Assembly (NCBI RefSeq): GCF_003313465.1
Contig: NZ_KZ845680.1
Span: forward strand, 1 to 53,006
From: Thermoflavimicrobium daqui
Lineage (GTDB): Bacteria > Bacillota > Bacilli > Thermoactinomycetales > Thermoactinomycetaceae
Length of the DNA: 53,006 nt
Direction: 5' to 3'
Shown here: one piece after another, positions 14,854-24,439 of the stretch
Numbering within the stretch: position 1 is the first letter of the stretch
Layout: each line of letters starts with the position of its first letter
The notes under the pieces: model-generated
The model's input: the letters and a program-made list of their open reading frames with translations, nothing else
What the model was told of the DNA's origin: nothing
The model's database searches: none
Program-made: the position numbers and the translations under genes

Positions 14854-17383
14854 TAGTTCATTAGTCGTATTAATGGGGGCATCAGGATCAGGCAAATCAA
14901 CATTTGCGAAGAAACATTTTTTGCCTACGGAAGTGCTTTCGTCTGATTTTTTTCGTGGCATGATTGTAGATGATGAAAATGATCAGTCTGTTTCCAAAGA
15001 CGCTTTTGAAATTCTACATGCTGTAGTTGAAAAACGTCTTAAAATGGGCAAGAGAACAGTAATTGATGCAACCAACTTACAGGAAAATGGTAGAAAACAG
15101 TTACTTGGAATCGCTCGGAAATATCATGTGATACCTGTTGTGATCGTATTTAATCTCTCCGAAAAAGATTGTTTTAAGCAAAATGAACAACGAGCAGATC
15201 GAAAACTGCCACGTCGTGTGATTCATTCCCATTGTATCCAATTAAAGAAATCTCTAAAACGACTCAAAAAAGAAGGCTTTCGATATATATACCGCTTAAA
15301 TAGTCCAGAAGAAGTAGACGTAGCAAAAATTAAATCACAACCACTGTGGACAGATAAAAGAGATGAAACAAGTGCACTTGATATTATTGGAGATGTACAT
15401 GGTTGCTTCGACGAACTGGTGAATTTATTAGAAAAGCTTGGTTATGTCATCGAGGAAACCAGACAAACCAGTGATAAACACTTTAAGGTGACCCCACCTG
15501 AAGGACGTAAAGTTGTATTTGTAGGTGATTTAGTAGACCGAGGCCCTAATAGCCCTGATGTTCTTCGCTTGGTTATGGATATGGTTGAATCAGGCATAGC
15601 CTATATGGTTATGGGAAATCATGATGACAAGTTATTACGTAAACTAAATGGACGAAACGTACAGATTAATTATGGTTTAGAAGTGACACTGGATCAGTTT
15701 GAGCGAGAATCAGCAGAGTGGATAGAGCGAGTACGACAGTTTTTAGATAGTGTGGTAAGCCACTACGTGTTTGATCAAGGAAAACTGGTCGTCGCCCATG
15801 CGGGCTTAAAGGAAGAGTATCAGGGCCGGGATTCGCGTGAAGTTCGTGAATATGCTCTTTATGGTGAAACCACAGGCGAAGTGGATCAGTATGGTTTACC
15901 CATTCGAGTGGAATGGGCTAAAGACTATCGAGGCCGGGCTTTTGTGGTATTCGGACACACGCCACATCGTGACCCCGTTTGGTTAAATCAAACGGTAAAT
16001 ATTGATACAGGTTGTGTATTTGGCGGGGCATTGACCGCGTTACGTTATCCAGAAAAACAGATTGTTTCTGTTCCTGCAAAGCAAGTCTATGTGGAAAATC
16101 CTGGATGGAGTCAAGGGAGAATAGAGGAATGTAAAGGTAACTCTAGCTTGTTAGATATCGAAGATGTATCAGCGAAAATGATTCAAACACGTTATCTACC
16201 TGCCATCCGTATTCATGAAGAAAATGCCATTGCTGCTGTGGAAGCGCTGAGTCGTTACACTGTGAATCCGAAATGGCTTATCTATTTACCACCGACCATG
16301 TCACCATCCGAAACCACTCCGAATGGTGATGATCTAGAGCATCCACGTGAGGCGTTCGCTTATTATGCAAAGCAAGGAATTACTCATGTTGTGTGTGAAG
16401 AGAAACATATGGGATCGCGAGCCATTGTGATTGTATGTCGTACAGAAGAGGTCGCACAAAAACGCTTTGGCTTATCTCAAGGTGCAAATGGTATATGCTA
16501 TACACGAACAGGGCGTCGCTTTTTTACAGAAAGAAAATGGGAGTATATATTATTAAAGCGGCTTGGGCAAGCTCTGGATCAAGCTGGCTTCTGGGAAGAA
16601 TTCCAAACGGATTGGGTGTGCCTCGATTGTGAGTTAATGCCTTGGTCAGCTAAAGCGCAAGAGTTACTACGTACACAGTATGCAGCTGTAGGTGCATCAG
16701 CAGTCCATTCACTTTCAGGTTCTGTAAAGCTAATCGAACAAGCACGGCAAAATGGTGTAGAGATTGATGGATTATTGACTCGATATCAACACCGCTTGGA
16801 CAATAGTCAGCGTTTTATCAATGCATATCGCAGGTACTGTTGGCAGGTTGAGTCACCAGCTGATTTAAAATTGGCTCCATTTCATCTTTTGGCAACAGAA
16901 GGGAAAATGCATTCAGATAAAGATCATCTATGGCATATGCGGCAAATCAATCAATTTTGTCAATTCGACAATGAAGTGTTGCTCGCTACTCGTTATCAAG
17001 TGATCGACTTACAAGATCCAGCAAGTATAGAATCTGGAATCCAGTGGTGGGAAGATATTACTGCACAAGGTGGGGAAGGAATGGTGGTAAAGCCACTTGC
17101 TTTTGTTCCCTATGGTCCCAAAGGACTGATTCAACCTGCGATTAAGTGTCGGGGACGTGAGTATTTACGGATTATTTATGGACCCGAGTATACCGATCAT
17201 GAACATTTAAATCGCTTACGAGCCCGCGGGCTACGGAAAAAAAGAAGTTTAGCTTTGCGAGAGTTTTCCTTAGGGCTTGAAGCGTTGGAGCGATTTATTA
17301 ACCAAGAGCCTTTATATCGCATTCATGAGTGTGTCTTTGGTATTTTGGCATTAGAATCAGAACCGGTAGACCCTACATTGTAA
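14834..17383 (+). CDS. pnkp: Polynucleotide kinase-phosphatase-ligase Pnkp (RNA repair)
   Basis: 849 residues with all three domains of bacterial Pnkp. The 5' kinase has P-loop GASGSGKSTFAKK (about 12-24). The 2',3' phosphatase has the metallophosphoesterase motifs DVHGCFDE, GDLVDRGP, GNHD, AHAGL and GHTPH (about 180-375). The C-terminal RNA ligase/adenylyltransferase has nucleotidyl lysine motif EEKHMGSRA near residue 520. It heals and seals tRNA or other RNA cut by ribotoxins, with Hen1. ATG 14834 was preferred because GGTGAGG precedes it, though the spacing is short; an in-frame ATG at 14822 is possible. All key motifs are present, so the enzyme should be active. Confidence 0.95.
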   Translation: MEITIPNSSLVVLMGASGSGKSTFAKKHFLPTEVLSSDFFRGMIVDDENDQSVSKDAFEILHAVVEKRLKMGKRTVIDATNLQENGRKQLLGIARKYHVIPVVIVFNLSEKDCFKQNEQRADRKLPRRVIHSHCIQLKKSLKRLKKEGFRYIYRLNSPEEVDVAKIKSQPLWTDKRDETSALDIIGDVHGCFDELVNLLEKLGYVIEETRQTSDKHFKVTPPEGRKVVFVGDLVDRGPNSPDVLRLVMDMVESGIAYMVMGNHDDKLLRKLNGRNVQINYGLEVTLDQFERESAEWIERVRQFLDSVVSHYVFDQGKLVVAHAGLKEEYQGRDSREVREYALYGETTGEVDQYGLPIRVEWAKDYRGRAFVVFGHTPHRDPVWLNQTVNIDTGCVFGGALTALRYPEKQIVSVPAKQVYVENPGWSQGRIEECKGNSSLLDIEDVSAKMIQTRYLPAIRIHEENAIAAVEALSRYTVNPKWLIYLPPTMSPSETTPNGDDLEHPREAFAYYAKQGITHVVCEEKHMGSRAIVIVCRTEEVAQKRFGLSQGANGICYTRTGRRFFTERKWEYILLKRLGQALDQAGFWEEFQTDWVCLDCELMPWSAKAQELLRTQYAAVGASAVHSLSGSVKLIEQARQNGVEIDGLLTRYQHRLDNSQRFINAYRRYCWQVESPADLKLAPFHLLATEGKMHSDKDHLWHMRQINQFCQFDNEVLLATRYQVIDLQDPASIESGIQWWEDITAQGGEGMVVKPLAFVPYGPKGLIQPAIKCRGREYLRIIYGPEYTDHEHLNRLRARGLRKKRSLALREFSLGLEALERFINQEPLYRIHECVFGILALESEPVDPTL

Positions 17384-17397
17384 TAGAAGAAAGTGTG

Positions 17398-17430
17398 TCG
17401 GTTTAGCCTTGGGCTAAGCCGATTTATTTT
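17398..17430 (+). terminator. Terminator of the hen1-pnkp operon
   Basis: TCGGTTTAGCC (17398-17408) pairs with GGCTAAGCCGA (17412-17422, one G-T pair), followed by TTTATTTT. Confidence 0.85.
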
Positions 17431-17539
17431 AACTTTGGATAGAAAGTTCTATTTGGAAATAGAAAATGAGAGAATAATATGGATTAGATAAGATGTATTC
17501 ATTCAGCCAAACTTAAAGATAGATGAAAGTAGGGTTCTC

Positions 17540-18238
17540 ATGTTTACGATTATGATTGTCGAAGATGATATGAAAATTATGAAGCTCCTACAATCCCATA
17601 TTGATAAATATGGTTATCACGCGGTGACTATCACTGATTTTGATCGTGTATTAGAGCGATTTCGAGAAACGCAACCAGATATGGTTTTACTTGATATCAA
17701 TTTACCAAAATATGATGGTTTTTATTGGTGTCGCCAGATTCGAACCCTTTCTACGTGTCCTATTCTGTTTATTTCTGCACGGGATAGTAAGATGGATCAG
17801 GTGATGGCATTAGAAAATGGGGCTGATGACTATATCACGAAGCCATTTGACTATGAATTAGTCATGGCTAAGATCCGTAGTCATCTTCGAAGAGCTTATG
17901 GAGAATATGCGATGAGACAAGGAGAGAGAACAGTGGAAGTATCAGGTTTAGTTCTTTATCCTGAGCGTCTTACGCTAACGTTAAATGATCAAAGCGTAGA
18001 GCTAACCCAGAAAGAGTCTACATTGCTTGAAGTATTGATGAGTCGTCCTAAACGTGTGGTTAGCCGAGATCGCTTGCTAGAGAAATTATGGGATGATCAA
18101 CATTTTATTGATGATAATACGTTAAATGTTTATGTAACCCGTGTTCGTAAGAAACTAAAAGAATTAGGAATCGGCAATGCGATTGAGACAGTGAGAGGGG
18201 CAGGATATATGCTGAAAGTGATTTGGAAGCAGTCCTAA
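17540..18238 (+). CDS. OmpR-family response regulator, BceR-like
   Basis: 232 residues. The receiver domain (1-115) has the acidic pair in VEDD, phospho-acceptor Asp in MVLLDINLP, Ser/Thr in LFISARD, and Lys in ITKPFDY. A winged-helix OmpR DNA-binding domain follows (LTQKESTLLEVLMSRPKRVVSRDRLLEKLW, NVYVTRVRKKL). This type is paired with BceS kinases and controls BceAB exporters that answer to cell-wall-active peptides. Unusually it faces the rest of the module: it is convergent with the permease at 18287-20209 and about 5 kb from the kinase. Start ATG 17540 follows a modest AGTAGGGT site. The partner is inferred from neighbourhood. Confidence 0.85.
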   Translation: MFTIMIVEDDMKIMKLLQSHIDKYGYHAVTITDFDRVLERFRETQPDMVLLDINLPKYDGFYWCRQIRTLSTCPILFISARDSKMDQVMALENGADDYITKPFDYELVMAKIRSHLRRAYGEYAMRQGERTVEVSGLVLYPERLTLTLNDQSVELTQKESTLLEVLMSRPKRVVSRDRLLEKLWDDQHFIDDNTLNVYVTRVRKKLKELGIGNAIETVRGAGYMLKVIWKQS

Positions 18239-18249
18239 GGATCAACACT

Positions 18250-18277
18250 ACCCGTATCACTTCAAGGTGATACGGGT
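18250..18277. terminator. Bidirectional terminator
   Basis: ACCCGTATCAC (18250-18260) with GTGATACGGGT (18267-18277), a perfect 11-bp stem between the convergent regulator and permease genes. Confidence 0.85.
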
Positions 18278-18286
18278 CACTTCAAT

Positions 18287-20209
18287 TCATACCATGACTC
18301 GATTTAACTGAGATACATAGCGAGAACGAACTACAATGAAGTAGATGAGTTGTGCTACGAAAAAACCGCTGATGGCAATCGCTACAGGCAAAAAGGCCGA
18401 ATCGAGAGCCAGCGCTTTGGTTAGCGATTGTAAAACGATCCATGTTTCAATACCTGCAATAATGAGTGGAATAAAGAAAAGAGAAGCGATTTGGATGGTT
18501 GCTGCTTTTTTCATTTCTCGGAGGCTAAGTCCAATTCTGGACAGCCCATGATAGATTTGTTGATCTTGATTTAATTCCGTATAAAGCTTGAAGTAAAGGA
18601 AACTAGCCATCGATACGGAGAAAATCGCAGCGATAAATAGTCCAACAAACATAATCACAGCTGTTCCTTTTTTCATTTCATCATACATTCCACCACGAGT
18701 TGTTAAAAAGCCGTTGAAATTACCTTTATCTAAGTTTGCTTGATTCCAACTTTGTAATTTCTGTCCCACTTGTACTTCTGGAGAGCTGGAATTGGGTAAT
18801 TGATCGTTTTTCCATGCAGGAATATCATAAAAAAATTCTATCTCATCCTTATTTTCTGCCTCTTTTATATGTGATTTTAATTGAATATAGGTAATATCAG
18901 AGACCACAACATATCTTTGCATACCCGATTCGATTTGTTGGATAACCTTCAGTTTTTTATTTCCTTGATCTGATGTAAGCCTTTGTAGATGATTAAGCTT
19001 TTCTTTTCGCTTGGTCATATTAGACTCGACAAAAATGGCTTCACCCGGTTGCAAGGGAAGAGGTTCCACATGTAAAGCTTTCGCCAGATGGTTAAAATCA
19101 GACTGTTTGATGATATTGACTCCATATTTATCATGGATCTCTTTAAAGACAATCCGGCTTGTCATTACTTTTATTTTTTCATATTGTGATCCAGCTTGGC
19201 CTAGTGTTTGGTCAATTTTTTTCACATCGGCTTGCCAATTGCCATCTTTTAAAGGTTGATAACTTATCGGAAAGGGATTGGCGGTATACATCTTTTCATT
19301 TGTCTCTCTTAGGGAGAGAATTCCACCTACAGCACTACAAGCTACTGTGGTAATGATGGTAACCATAAAAAACATACGAGCATTATCTTTTAACTTATAA
19401 GCCATCTCAGAGATCCATAAGAGATTGGCTCCCCGCCAGAAGAAGAGACGATTTTTCTTCAGGAGACGAATGATATAAATACTAAGTTGAGTATATAAGA
19501 AATAGGTACCGATACTACCTAACGCAAGAGTATAAAGCATTGTTGCTTCATCAAATTCCATGGTACTAACAATAAAAATCGCTGTGCCAATCGTTAATAT
19601 GGATAACAGAGATAACAAAATCGATGCCTTTGGCTCTGTTTTTGGTTTTTTTGCTCCTTGTAATAATTCAAGAACGCGGTTTTGACGAACAAAAAAGGTC
19701 GTAAGTAAGGAGATAAATAAAAATAATCCTAAGAAGGAAGCAGCTGTGATTCCGATCGCTTTCGAAGGAAGGTACATAGAAAACTTTTTTACTTCCATGA
19801 TTTTGGCTCCATAGTAAAGAAAGACCTGAGAAAGGAGGAATCCACCTACTATACCTGTAATCACAGATGCAAAACCAATGATGATGTTTTCTAAGAAAAT
19901 GAGGCGATTTATTTGCCCTTTAGCTGCTCCTAAAATTGTTAAAATGCCGAATTCCTTTTGCCTTACTTTTAAAAAGGCACTATTTGAATATAAGACGAAC
20001 AGGAATGAAAAGACGAAAATGATATACTCTGCGCCTTGCATTAAAATTTTCGCTGTAGCTCCTAGAGGTGTTTTCCCAATTTCAGGATGAAAGATAAAGA
20101 CCGCATAAGCAAAAAAGATCATCACTGCAAACGAACTACTTAAGAAGTATGCGGAGTAAGCGCGAGCATTTCGTCTGACGTTATTAAACGCGAACTGACG
20201 AAAGTTCAT
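18287..20209 (-). CDS. BceB-type ABC permease, copy 1
   Basis: 640 residues. The layout is that of BceB/FtsX-like permeases: first helix after FNNVRRNARAYSAYFLSSSF, a 3-helix group (to about 190), more helices to about 310, a large extracellular loop of about 200 residues (roughly 290-490), then the last three helices ending VARSRY-like. The loop is the usual sensing part for antimicrobial peptides. The start overlaps the end of the ATPase gene by 26 bp, so these two are the core transporter pair. It is a paralogue of 21289-23211: both share the opening and the 'EFGILTILGA'-type coupling region (DFGILIILGA in copy 2). Confidence 0.9.
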   Translation of the reverse strand: MNFRQFAFNNVRRNARAYSAYFLSSSFAVMIFFAYAVFIFHPEIGKTPLGATAKILMQGAEYIIFVFSFLFVLYSNSAFLKVRQKEFGILTILGAAKGQINRLIFLENIIIGFASVITGIVGGFLLSQVFLYYGAKIMEVKKFSMYLPSKAIGITAASFLGLFLFISLLTTFFVRQNRVLELLQGAKKPKTEPKASILLSLLSILTIGTAIFIVSTMEFDEATMLYTLALGSIGTYFLYTQLSIYIIRLLKKNRLFFWRGANLLWISEMAYKLKDNARMFFMVTIITTVACSAVGGILSLRETNEKMYTANPFPISYQPLKDGNWQADVKKIDQTLGQAGSQYEKIKVMTSRIVFKEIHDKYGVNIIKQSDFNHLAKALHVEPLPLQPGEAIFVESNMTKRKEKLNHLQRLTSDQGNKKLKVIQQIESGMQRYVVVSDITYIQLKSHIKEAENKDEIEFFYDIPAWKNDQLPNSSSPEVQVGQKLQSWNQANLDKGNFNGFLTTRGGMYDEMKKGTAVIMFVGLFIAAIFSVSMASFLYFKLYTELNQDQQIYHGLSRIGLSLREMKKAATIQIASLFFIPLIIAGIETWIVLQSLTKALALDSAFLPVAIAISGFFVAQLIYFIVVRSRYVSQLNRVMV

Positions 20210-20954
20210 GAGCGTTCCCTCCTAAAAACGACAGCATATCGATAATTTCTTGGAAAAAGGCCTGACGACTATTTCCACGATGAATTTCGTTATATAGCTC
20301 CCCATCTTTAATAAAAATCACCCGGTGACAATAACTTGCGGCAAGTGAATCATGGGTTACTAACATCATCGTTGTTCCATCCGTTTGGTTAATCATTTCC
20401 ATCATTTCCATGACTGCCCGAGATGACTTGGAATCAAGAGCTCCTGTCGGTTCGTCAGCTAGAAGTAGAGATGGAGAATGGATAATCGCCCGGGCTACTG
20501 CTGCTCGTTGCTTTTGTCCTCCTGATACCTCATAGGTCCGCTTATTTAGAATCGGAGTAATCCCCAGTTTATCAGCAACTTCTCGTAACTTTTGATCCAT
20601 CTCCTTCACACTTTTTTTATCCAACGTAAGTGGCAATACGATATTCTCAGCAATCGTTAGGGTGTCCAGTAAGTTGAAATCTTGGAAAACGAAGCCGAGA
20701 TGTCTACGACGAAATCGTGCTAAGTCATTTTTCTTTAATCGGTGTGGATTTTTTCCGTTAATCAATACTTCACCTGAGCTAGGCGAATCAATCGTCGATA
20801 CCATGTTAAGCAGCGTTGTTTTCCCGCTACCAGACGGTCCCATAATACCTACAAATTCTCCTTGTTCGATGGTTAAGTTAATATCTGAAAGAGCCCGAGT
20901 AGCTACTTTACCTGAATATACTTTACTTAAGCTATGAACTTGTAACATTTCCAT
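20184..20954 (-). CDS. BceA-type ABC transporter ATPase
   Basis: 256 residues with Walker A GPSGSGKTTLLN, Q-loop VFQDFNLLD, signature VSGGQKQRAAVARAI, Walker B LLLADEPTGALDS and the H-loop VTHD. It energises one or both neighbouring BceB permeases in peptide detoxification and sensing. Start ATG 20954 (protein MEMLQVHSLSKVY) has AAAGGAG eight bases upstream. An upstream in-frame ATG at 21008 has no ribosome site. It is the only ATPase for two permeases in the cluster. The 330 bp before it carry a repeat and a hairpin instead of a tight junction with the upstream permease. Confidence 0.9.
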   Translation of the reverse strand: MEMLQVHSLSKVYSGKVATRALSDINLTIEQGEFVGIMGPSGSGKTTLLNMVSTIDSPSSGEVLINGKNPHRLKKNDLARFRRRHLGFVFQDFNLLDTLTIAENIVLPLTLDKKSVKEMDQKLREVADKLGITPILNKRTYEVSGGQKQRAAVARAIIHSPSLLLADEPTGALDSKSSRAVMEMMEMINQTDGTTMMLVTHDSLAASYCHRVIFIKDGELYNEIHRGNSRQAFFQEIIDMLSFLGGNAHELSSVRV

Positions 20955-21169
20955 GAATGGTTCTCCTTTCATTTCGTAAATTGCCTCATGGGTTGTAACT
21001 TCATTCATACTTTAATGGACAGCGCTCTTTCTTTCTATGGATTTACCTTAATGGAATATTACTTCTTTGTAAGATAGAAAAAGAAACGCTAAGGGAAACA
21101 GCGCCTCTTGAAACCAAGCAAGCCACAGTAGTATCAATCAACTAGAAATAAGGTAACGAGGGGAGACAT

Positions 21170-21196
21170 TTTTTGTCTAAGTCGACCTCATGCCCT
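21170..21196 (-). repeat. Dispersed repeat, copy 2 (GAGGTCGACTTAG core)
   Basis: On the minus strand: GGCATGAGGTCGACTTAGAC then AAAAAATGTCTC. It matches copy 1 at 11412-11442. It sits in the gap between the second permease and the ATPase, just after a hairpin. Confidence 0.6.
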
Positions 21197-21210
21197 GTCT
21201 ATACAGGATA

Positions 21211-21247
21211 AGAAGCTCTAAGAGACGAGGTCTCTAAGAACTTCTAT
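21211..21247 (-). other. Strong hairpin between permease 2 and the ATPase gene
   Basis: On the minus strand, AGAAGTTCTTAGAGAC pairs with GTCTCTTAGAGCTTCT around a 3-base loop, with few mismatches. No T run follows directly. It could be a weak terminator or an RNA-stability element between the two halves of the module, or part of an old insertion. Confidence 0.55.
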
Positions 21248-21288
21248 AATGTCTTACATAGCGAAAGTACATGGAATCAGATGGGGAT

Positions 21289-23211
21289 TTAGAGCATGGC
21301 TCGTTTTAGATGGGCTAAGTATCGAGAGCGAACAATCCAAAAATAGATCAGTTGGGCTAAGAAAAAGCCTCCTATCGCTATCATTACAGGCCTTGAAATA
21401 GATATATAGGTCAACAAATGGAACATTACTTTCATCTCAGCCAAAGCATACCCTGTTTGCAATGCCGCTACGATTAGCGGGGTAAAAAAGAGAATCGCAA
21501 TTTGTATGGAAGAAGACCTCATTATTTCTTCTACACTTAAACCCAATTTAGAAACCATTAGATAATGGCGTCGCTCTCGATCAAGATCGGTATATAGCTT
21601 AAAGTAAAGAAAGCTAGCCATGGAGAGGGTGAAAATCGCTGCGATAAAAAGTCCGATAAATATCATGATACGCATGGATCGCTTTAACTCGATATATTCG
21701 TCTGTACGAGAAAGAAGGAGTCCACCCGCATTTTTATCTAGACGATCTCGATTCCATTTGATTAACTGCTCGCTTACCTTTACTTGCGGTGAATTCGAAT
21801 AAGGAATGATATGATTAGGCCACTCGGGAATGAAATAATAGATCCACTTCTCCTCATTACCTGAGCGAAAAGGCTTTAATTGATGATAAGTAGAGTCAGA
21901 AACGACTAATACATTTTCAGACAAGCCGATCACTGCTTTTTTGAACTGTTCAACGATCTGTAGTGTGACATCCTTTTTGTCTAGTGTGAACTGGTTGAGA
22001 TACTTAAGTTGCTCTTGGTTCCACTGAATTGGATTAACCAGATAAATCCCCTCATTTGAGTGGATAGGAACCATTTTCAAATCAAACTCTTTCTCTAGTT
22101 TGCGAAAATCGGATTGTTTGATTACTGCAAGAGGTCGAAGTATTTCCTTGAAGTCAAAGTAAGAAAGATGGATGTCTACTTTTTGATATTTTTTGACCCC
22201 GGCAAGCTGTAATTCTCGATCGATCGTTTGGATGTCTGCTAATCCTTCTTTCTCTTCCAGAATCCGAAACTTTAAATCATAGGGGGTATCCTGATAGATT
22301 TGTTTGTTTAGTTGATCGATCATGAGAACCAATCCGATCGACGTGCATGCCATCGTCGTGATGATGGTGACCATAGAAAGCATTCGGGCATTATCTTTCA
22401 TTTTATAAGCCATGTCCGAAATCCATAATAGATTGGTACCCCGCCAAAAAAGCCATCGATTTTTTTTCAACAATAGGATGGCTAAAACAATCAGCTGTGA
22501 AAAGAAGAAATAAGTACCAATCATATTTAAAAGTAAAATGAGAGGGATGATATTATTTGTTGGATGTTGGAATAAATAGATAGAACCTGTAAAAGCAACA
22601 ATAGATACAATGGATAAAAACGGTGATACTTTTGGCTCGGATTGAAGCTTCTTTGCTCCTTGTAAAAATTCAAGAACTTGGTTTTGGCGAATAAATAGGA
22701 CTGTAAACCAAGAAATAATAAAAAATAAAGCAAAGAAAGCCCCAATGGTTAGTTTAATCGCTTCCCAAGGTAGATACATGGGAAGTTTTTTGATCTCCAT
22801 CACACGAGTGCCGATCAGGAGAAATAGCTTGGAAAAGATCATCCCGCTTCCAATTCCGACCGCAATCGATGCGGACCCAATTAGCATATTTTCTAAGAAA
22901 ATAAGATAGTTAAGCTGTTTTCCAGAAGCGCCTAAAATGATTAAAATGCCAAAATCATTCTTACGTGCTTTTAAAAATGCACTAATTGAAAACAAAACAA
23001 AGAGAAATGAAAAACCAAAAATCACAAATTCTGCTGCAGTCATCCCTATTCGTACTGATTCCCCTAGCCTACTTTTGGTGATATCCGGGTGAAAAATAAA
23101 CACGGCATATGTAAAAAAAATCATAACAGCAAACGAGCTGCTTAAAAAATAAGCAGAGTATGCATGAGCATTTCGTCTTACATTATTTAGTGCAAACTGC
23201 CAAAAACGCAT
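21289..23211 (-). CDS. BceB-type ABC permease, copy 2
   Basis: 640 residues from ATG 23211, which has GAGGAGGGAGG just before it. It has the same architecture as copy 1: opening FALNNVRRNAHAYSAYFLSSSF, ten predicted membrane helices, and an extracellular loop of about 200 residues after the seventh. The loop differs far more from copy 1 than the membrane parts do, as expected if the two sense or export different peptides. It follows the kinase gene by 22 bp and so is probably co-transcribed with it. No ATPase gene of its own adjoins; it would have to share the one at 20184-20954. Confidence 0.9.
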   Translation of the reverse strand: MRFWQFALNNVRRNAHAYSAYFLSSSFAVMIFFTYAVFIFHPDITKSRLGESVRIGMTAAEFVIFGFSFLFVLFSISAFLKARKNDFGILIILGASGKQLNYLIFLENMLIGSASIAVGIGSGMIFSKLFLLIGTRVMEIKKLPMYLPWEAIKLTIGAFFALFFIISWFTVLFIRQNQVLEFLQGAKKLQSEPKVSPFLSIVSIVAFTGSIYLFQHPTNNIIPLILLLNMIGTYFFFSQLIVLAILLLKKNRWLFWRGTNLLWISDMAYKMKDNARMLSMVTIITTMACTSIGLVLMIDQLNKQIYQDTPYDLKFRILEEKEGLADIQTIDRELQLAGVKKYQKVDIHLSYFDFKEILRPLAVIKQSDFRKLEKEFDLKMVPIHSNEGIYLVNPIQWNQEQLKYLNQFTLDKKDVTLQIVEQFKKAVIGLSENVLVVSDSTYHQLKPFRSGNEEKWIYYFIPEWPNHIIPYSNSPQVKVSEQLIKWNRDRLDKNAGGLLLSRTDEYIELKRSMRIMIFIGLFIAAIFTLSMASFLYFKLYTDLDRERRHYLMVSKLGLSVEEIMRSSSIQIAILFFTPLIVAALQTGYALAEMKVMFHLLTYISISRPVMIAIGGFFLAQLIYFWIVRSRYLAHLKRAML

Positions 23212-23233
23212 AGCCTCCCTCCTCATCCAGTTC

Positions 23234-24253
23234 TTATTCGTTTTCCACTTCAGTGTGTGTTTTTTTCTTTGATTGTCCTTCTTTCAAAATCAAACGGACG
23301 ATTGTCCCTACTCCAGCTTCTGATTCTAATTCGACTTGATGACCGAGACGTCTACAACCTTCACGAACTAAATATAATCCCATCCCAGTTGATTCACGAT
23401 ATTCTCTGCCATGTTGTCCCGTAAAAAATGGATCGAACACCCGTCGGATATCTCGTTTGGGAATGCCGATTCCTCGATCTTTGACTTCTAATACAACACG
23501 ATTTTCGCGTAAGTACGAAGAAATAGTCACTTTTTCATGTGATCCAGCTGAATAACGAACTGCATTCGTTACCAATTGCCCTAGAATAAAAGGGAGCCAT
23601 TTTTCATCAGAATAAACTTCAATATGTTCATCTACAAGAATTTCCGGATAAACTTGATTGCGTATAAAGAGACGCTTATTTTCCGAGATCACCTTTTTCA
23701 CCAAATGAAAGAGCGGAATAGATTCAACATGAAAGTCATGTTCGAAATGTCCTAGCCGTGAGGTATATAAAACCATCTCCAATCCCTTTTGTAAGCGATC
23801 CAATTCTTCTTGAATACTGGCAAAAAGGGGATCATCCTCATCTTGAATAGTCAGATGAATGACCGAAAGGGGCGTTTTCATTTGATGGACCCATTGGTTA
23901 ATAAAAGTAATATGGCTTTCTAATTTCCGCTGGTAATGATGAATTTTATTTTCATAATGTTGGAATTGCGTTTCCAATAATTGATTTAGTGCGTAAGCCA
24001 AAGGCGTATGTCCTGTTTCTTGTAAGGACTCATCCAAGGCATCAAGAGGACGAGATAGGCGACGGTAAAAAACTTGATGGCTAAAATAGCGATAACATAA
24101 ATAGCCGAGAAGCAAAAAACTACTTAATAATAAGGCATATAAAGCAATAGAACGATCATGATATCCGCCTAGCCAATAGATCAATGGAGTAAGTAGCATT
24201 TGAATGATGTAAATCACGATGAGGGAAGTATGCTCACGTAAGAAAAGTTTCAT
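23234..24253 (-). CDS. BceS-like intramembrane-sensing histidine kinase
   Basis: 339 residues. Two N-terminal membrane helices with almost no extracellular loop (LIVIYIIQMLLTPLIYWL, ALYALLLSSFLLLGYL) define the intramembrane-sensing type that is driven by a BceAB transporter. The H-box is FINQWVHQMKTPLSVIHL (His about 147). The N-box is GQLVTNAVRYSAG, and the ATP-lid motifs are VKDRGIGIPKRDIRRVFDPFFTG and STGMGLYLV. It should phosphorylate the regulator at 17540-18238, its only candidate here. Ribosome site GGAGG is several bases before ATG 24253. It heads the minus-strand run kinase-permease 2. Confidence 0.9.
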   Translation of the reverse strand: MKLFLREHTSLIVIYIIQMLLTPLIYWLGGYHDRSIALYALLLSSFLLLGYLCYRYFSHQVFYRRLSRPLDALDESLQETGHTPLAYALNQLLETQFQHYENKIHHYQRKLESHITFINQWVHQMKTPLSVIHLTIQDEDDPLFASIQEELDRLQKGLEMVLYTSRLGHFEHDFHVESIPLFHLVKKVISENKRLFIRNQVYPEILVDEHIEVYSDEKWLPFILGQLVTNAVRYSAGSHEKVTISSYLRENRVVLEVKDRGIGIPKRDIRRVFDPFFTGQHGREYRESTGMGLYLVREGCRRLGHQVELESEAGVGTIVRLILKEGQSKKKTHTEVENE

Positions 24254-24439
24254 GATGATTCCTCCAATAAACCGATCTTTGATGTTGATTCTAGTATTTT
24301 ACCCTTTTTCGATAGGTCTTCATAAAAAATGCGAAATTAGATAGGCAGCGAGCTTGAGGTATCCATTGTTGTAGGGGAGTGATAAGTGGATGTTTAGAGG
24401 ATTATAGACCATAAACCAACTAAAATAGGGATGACACCA

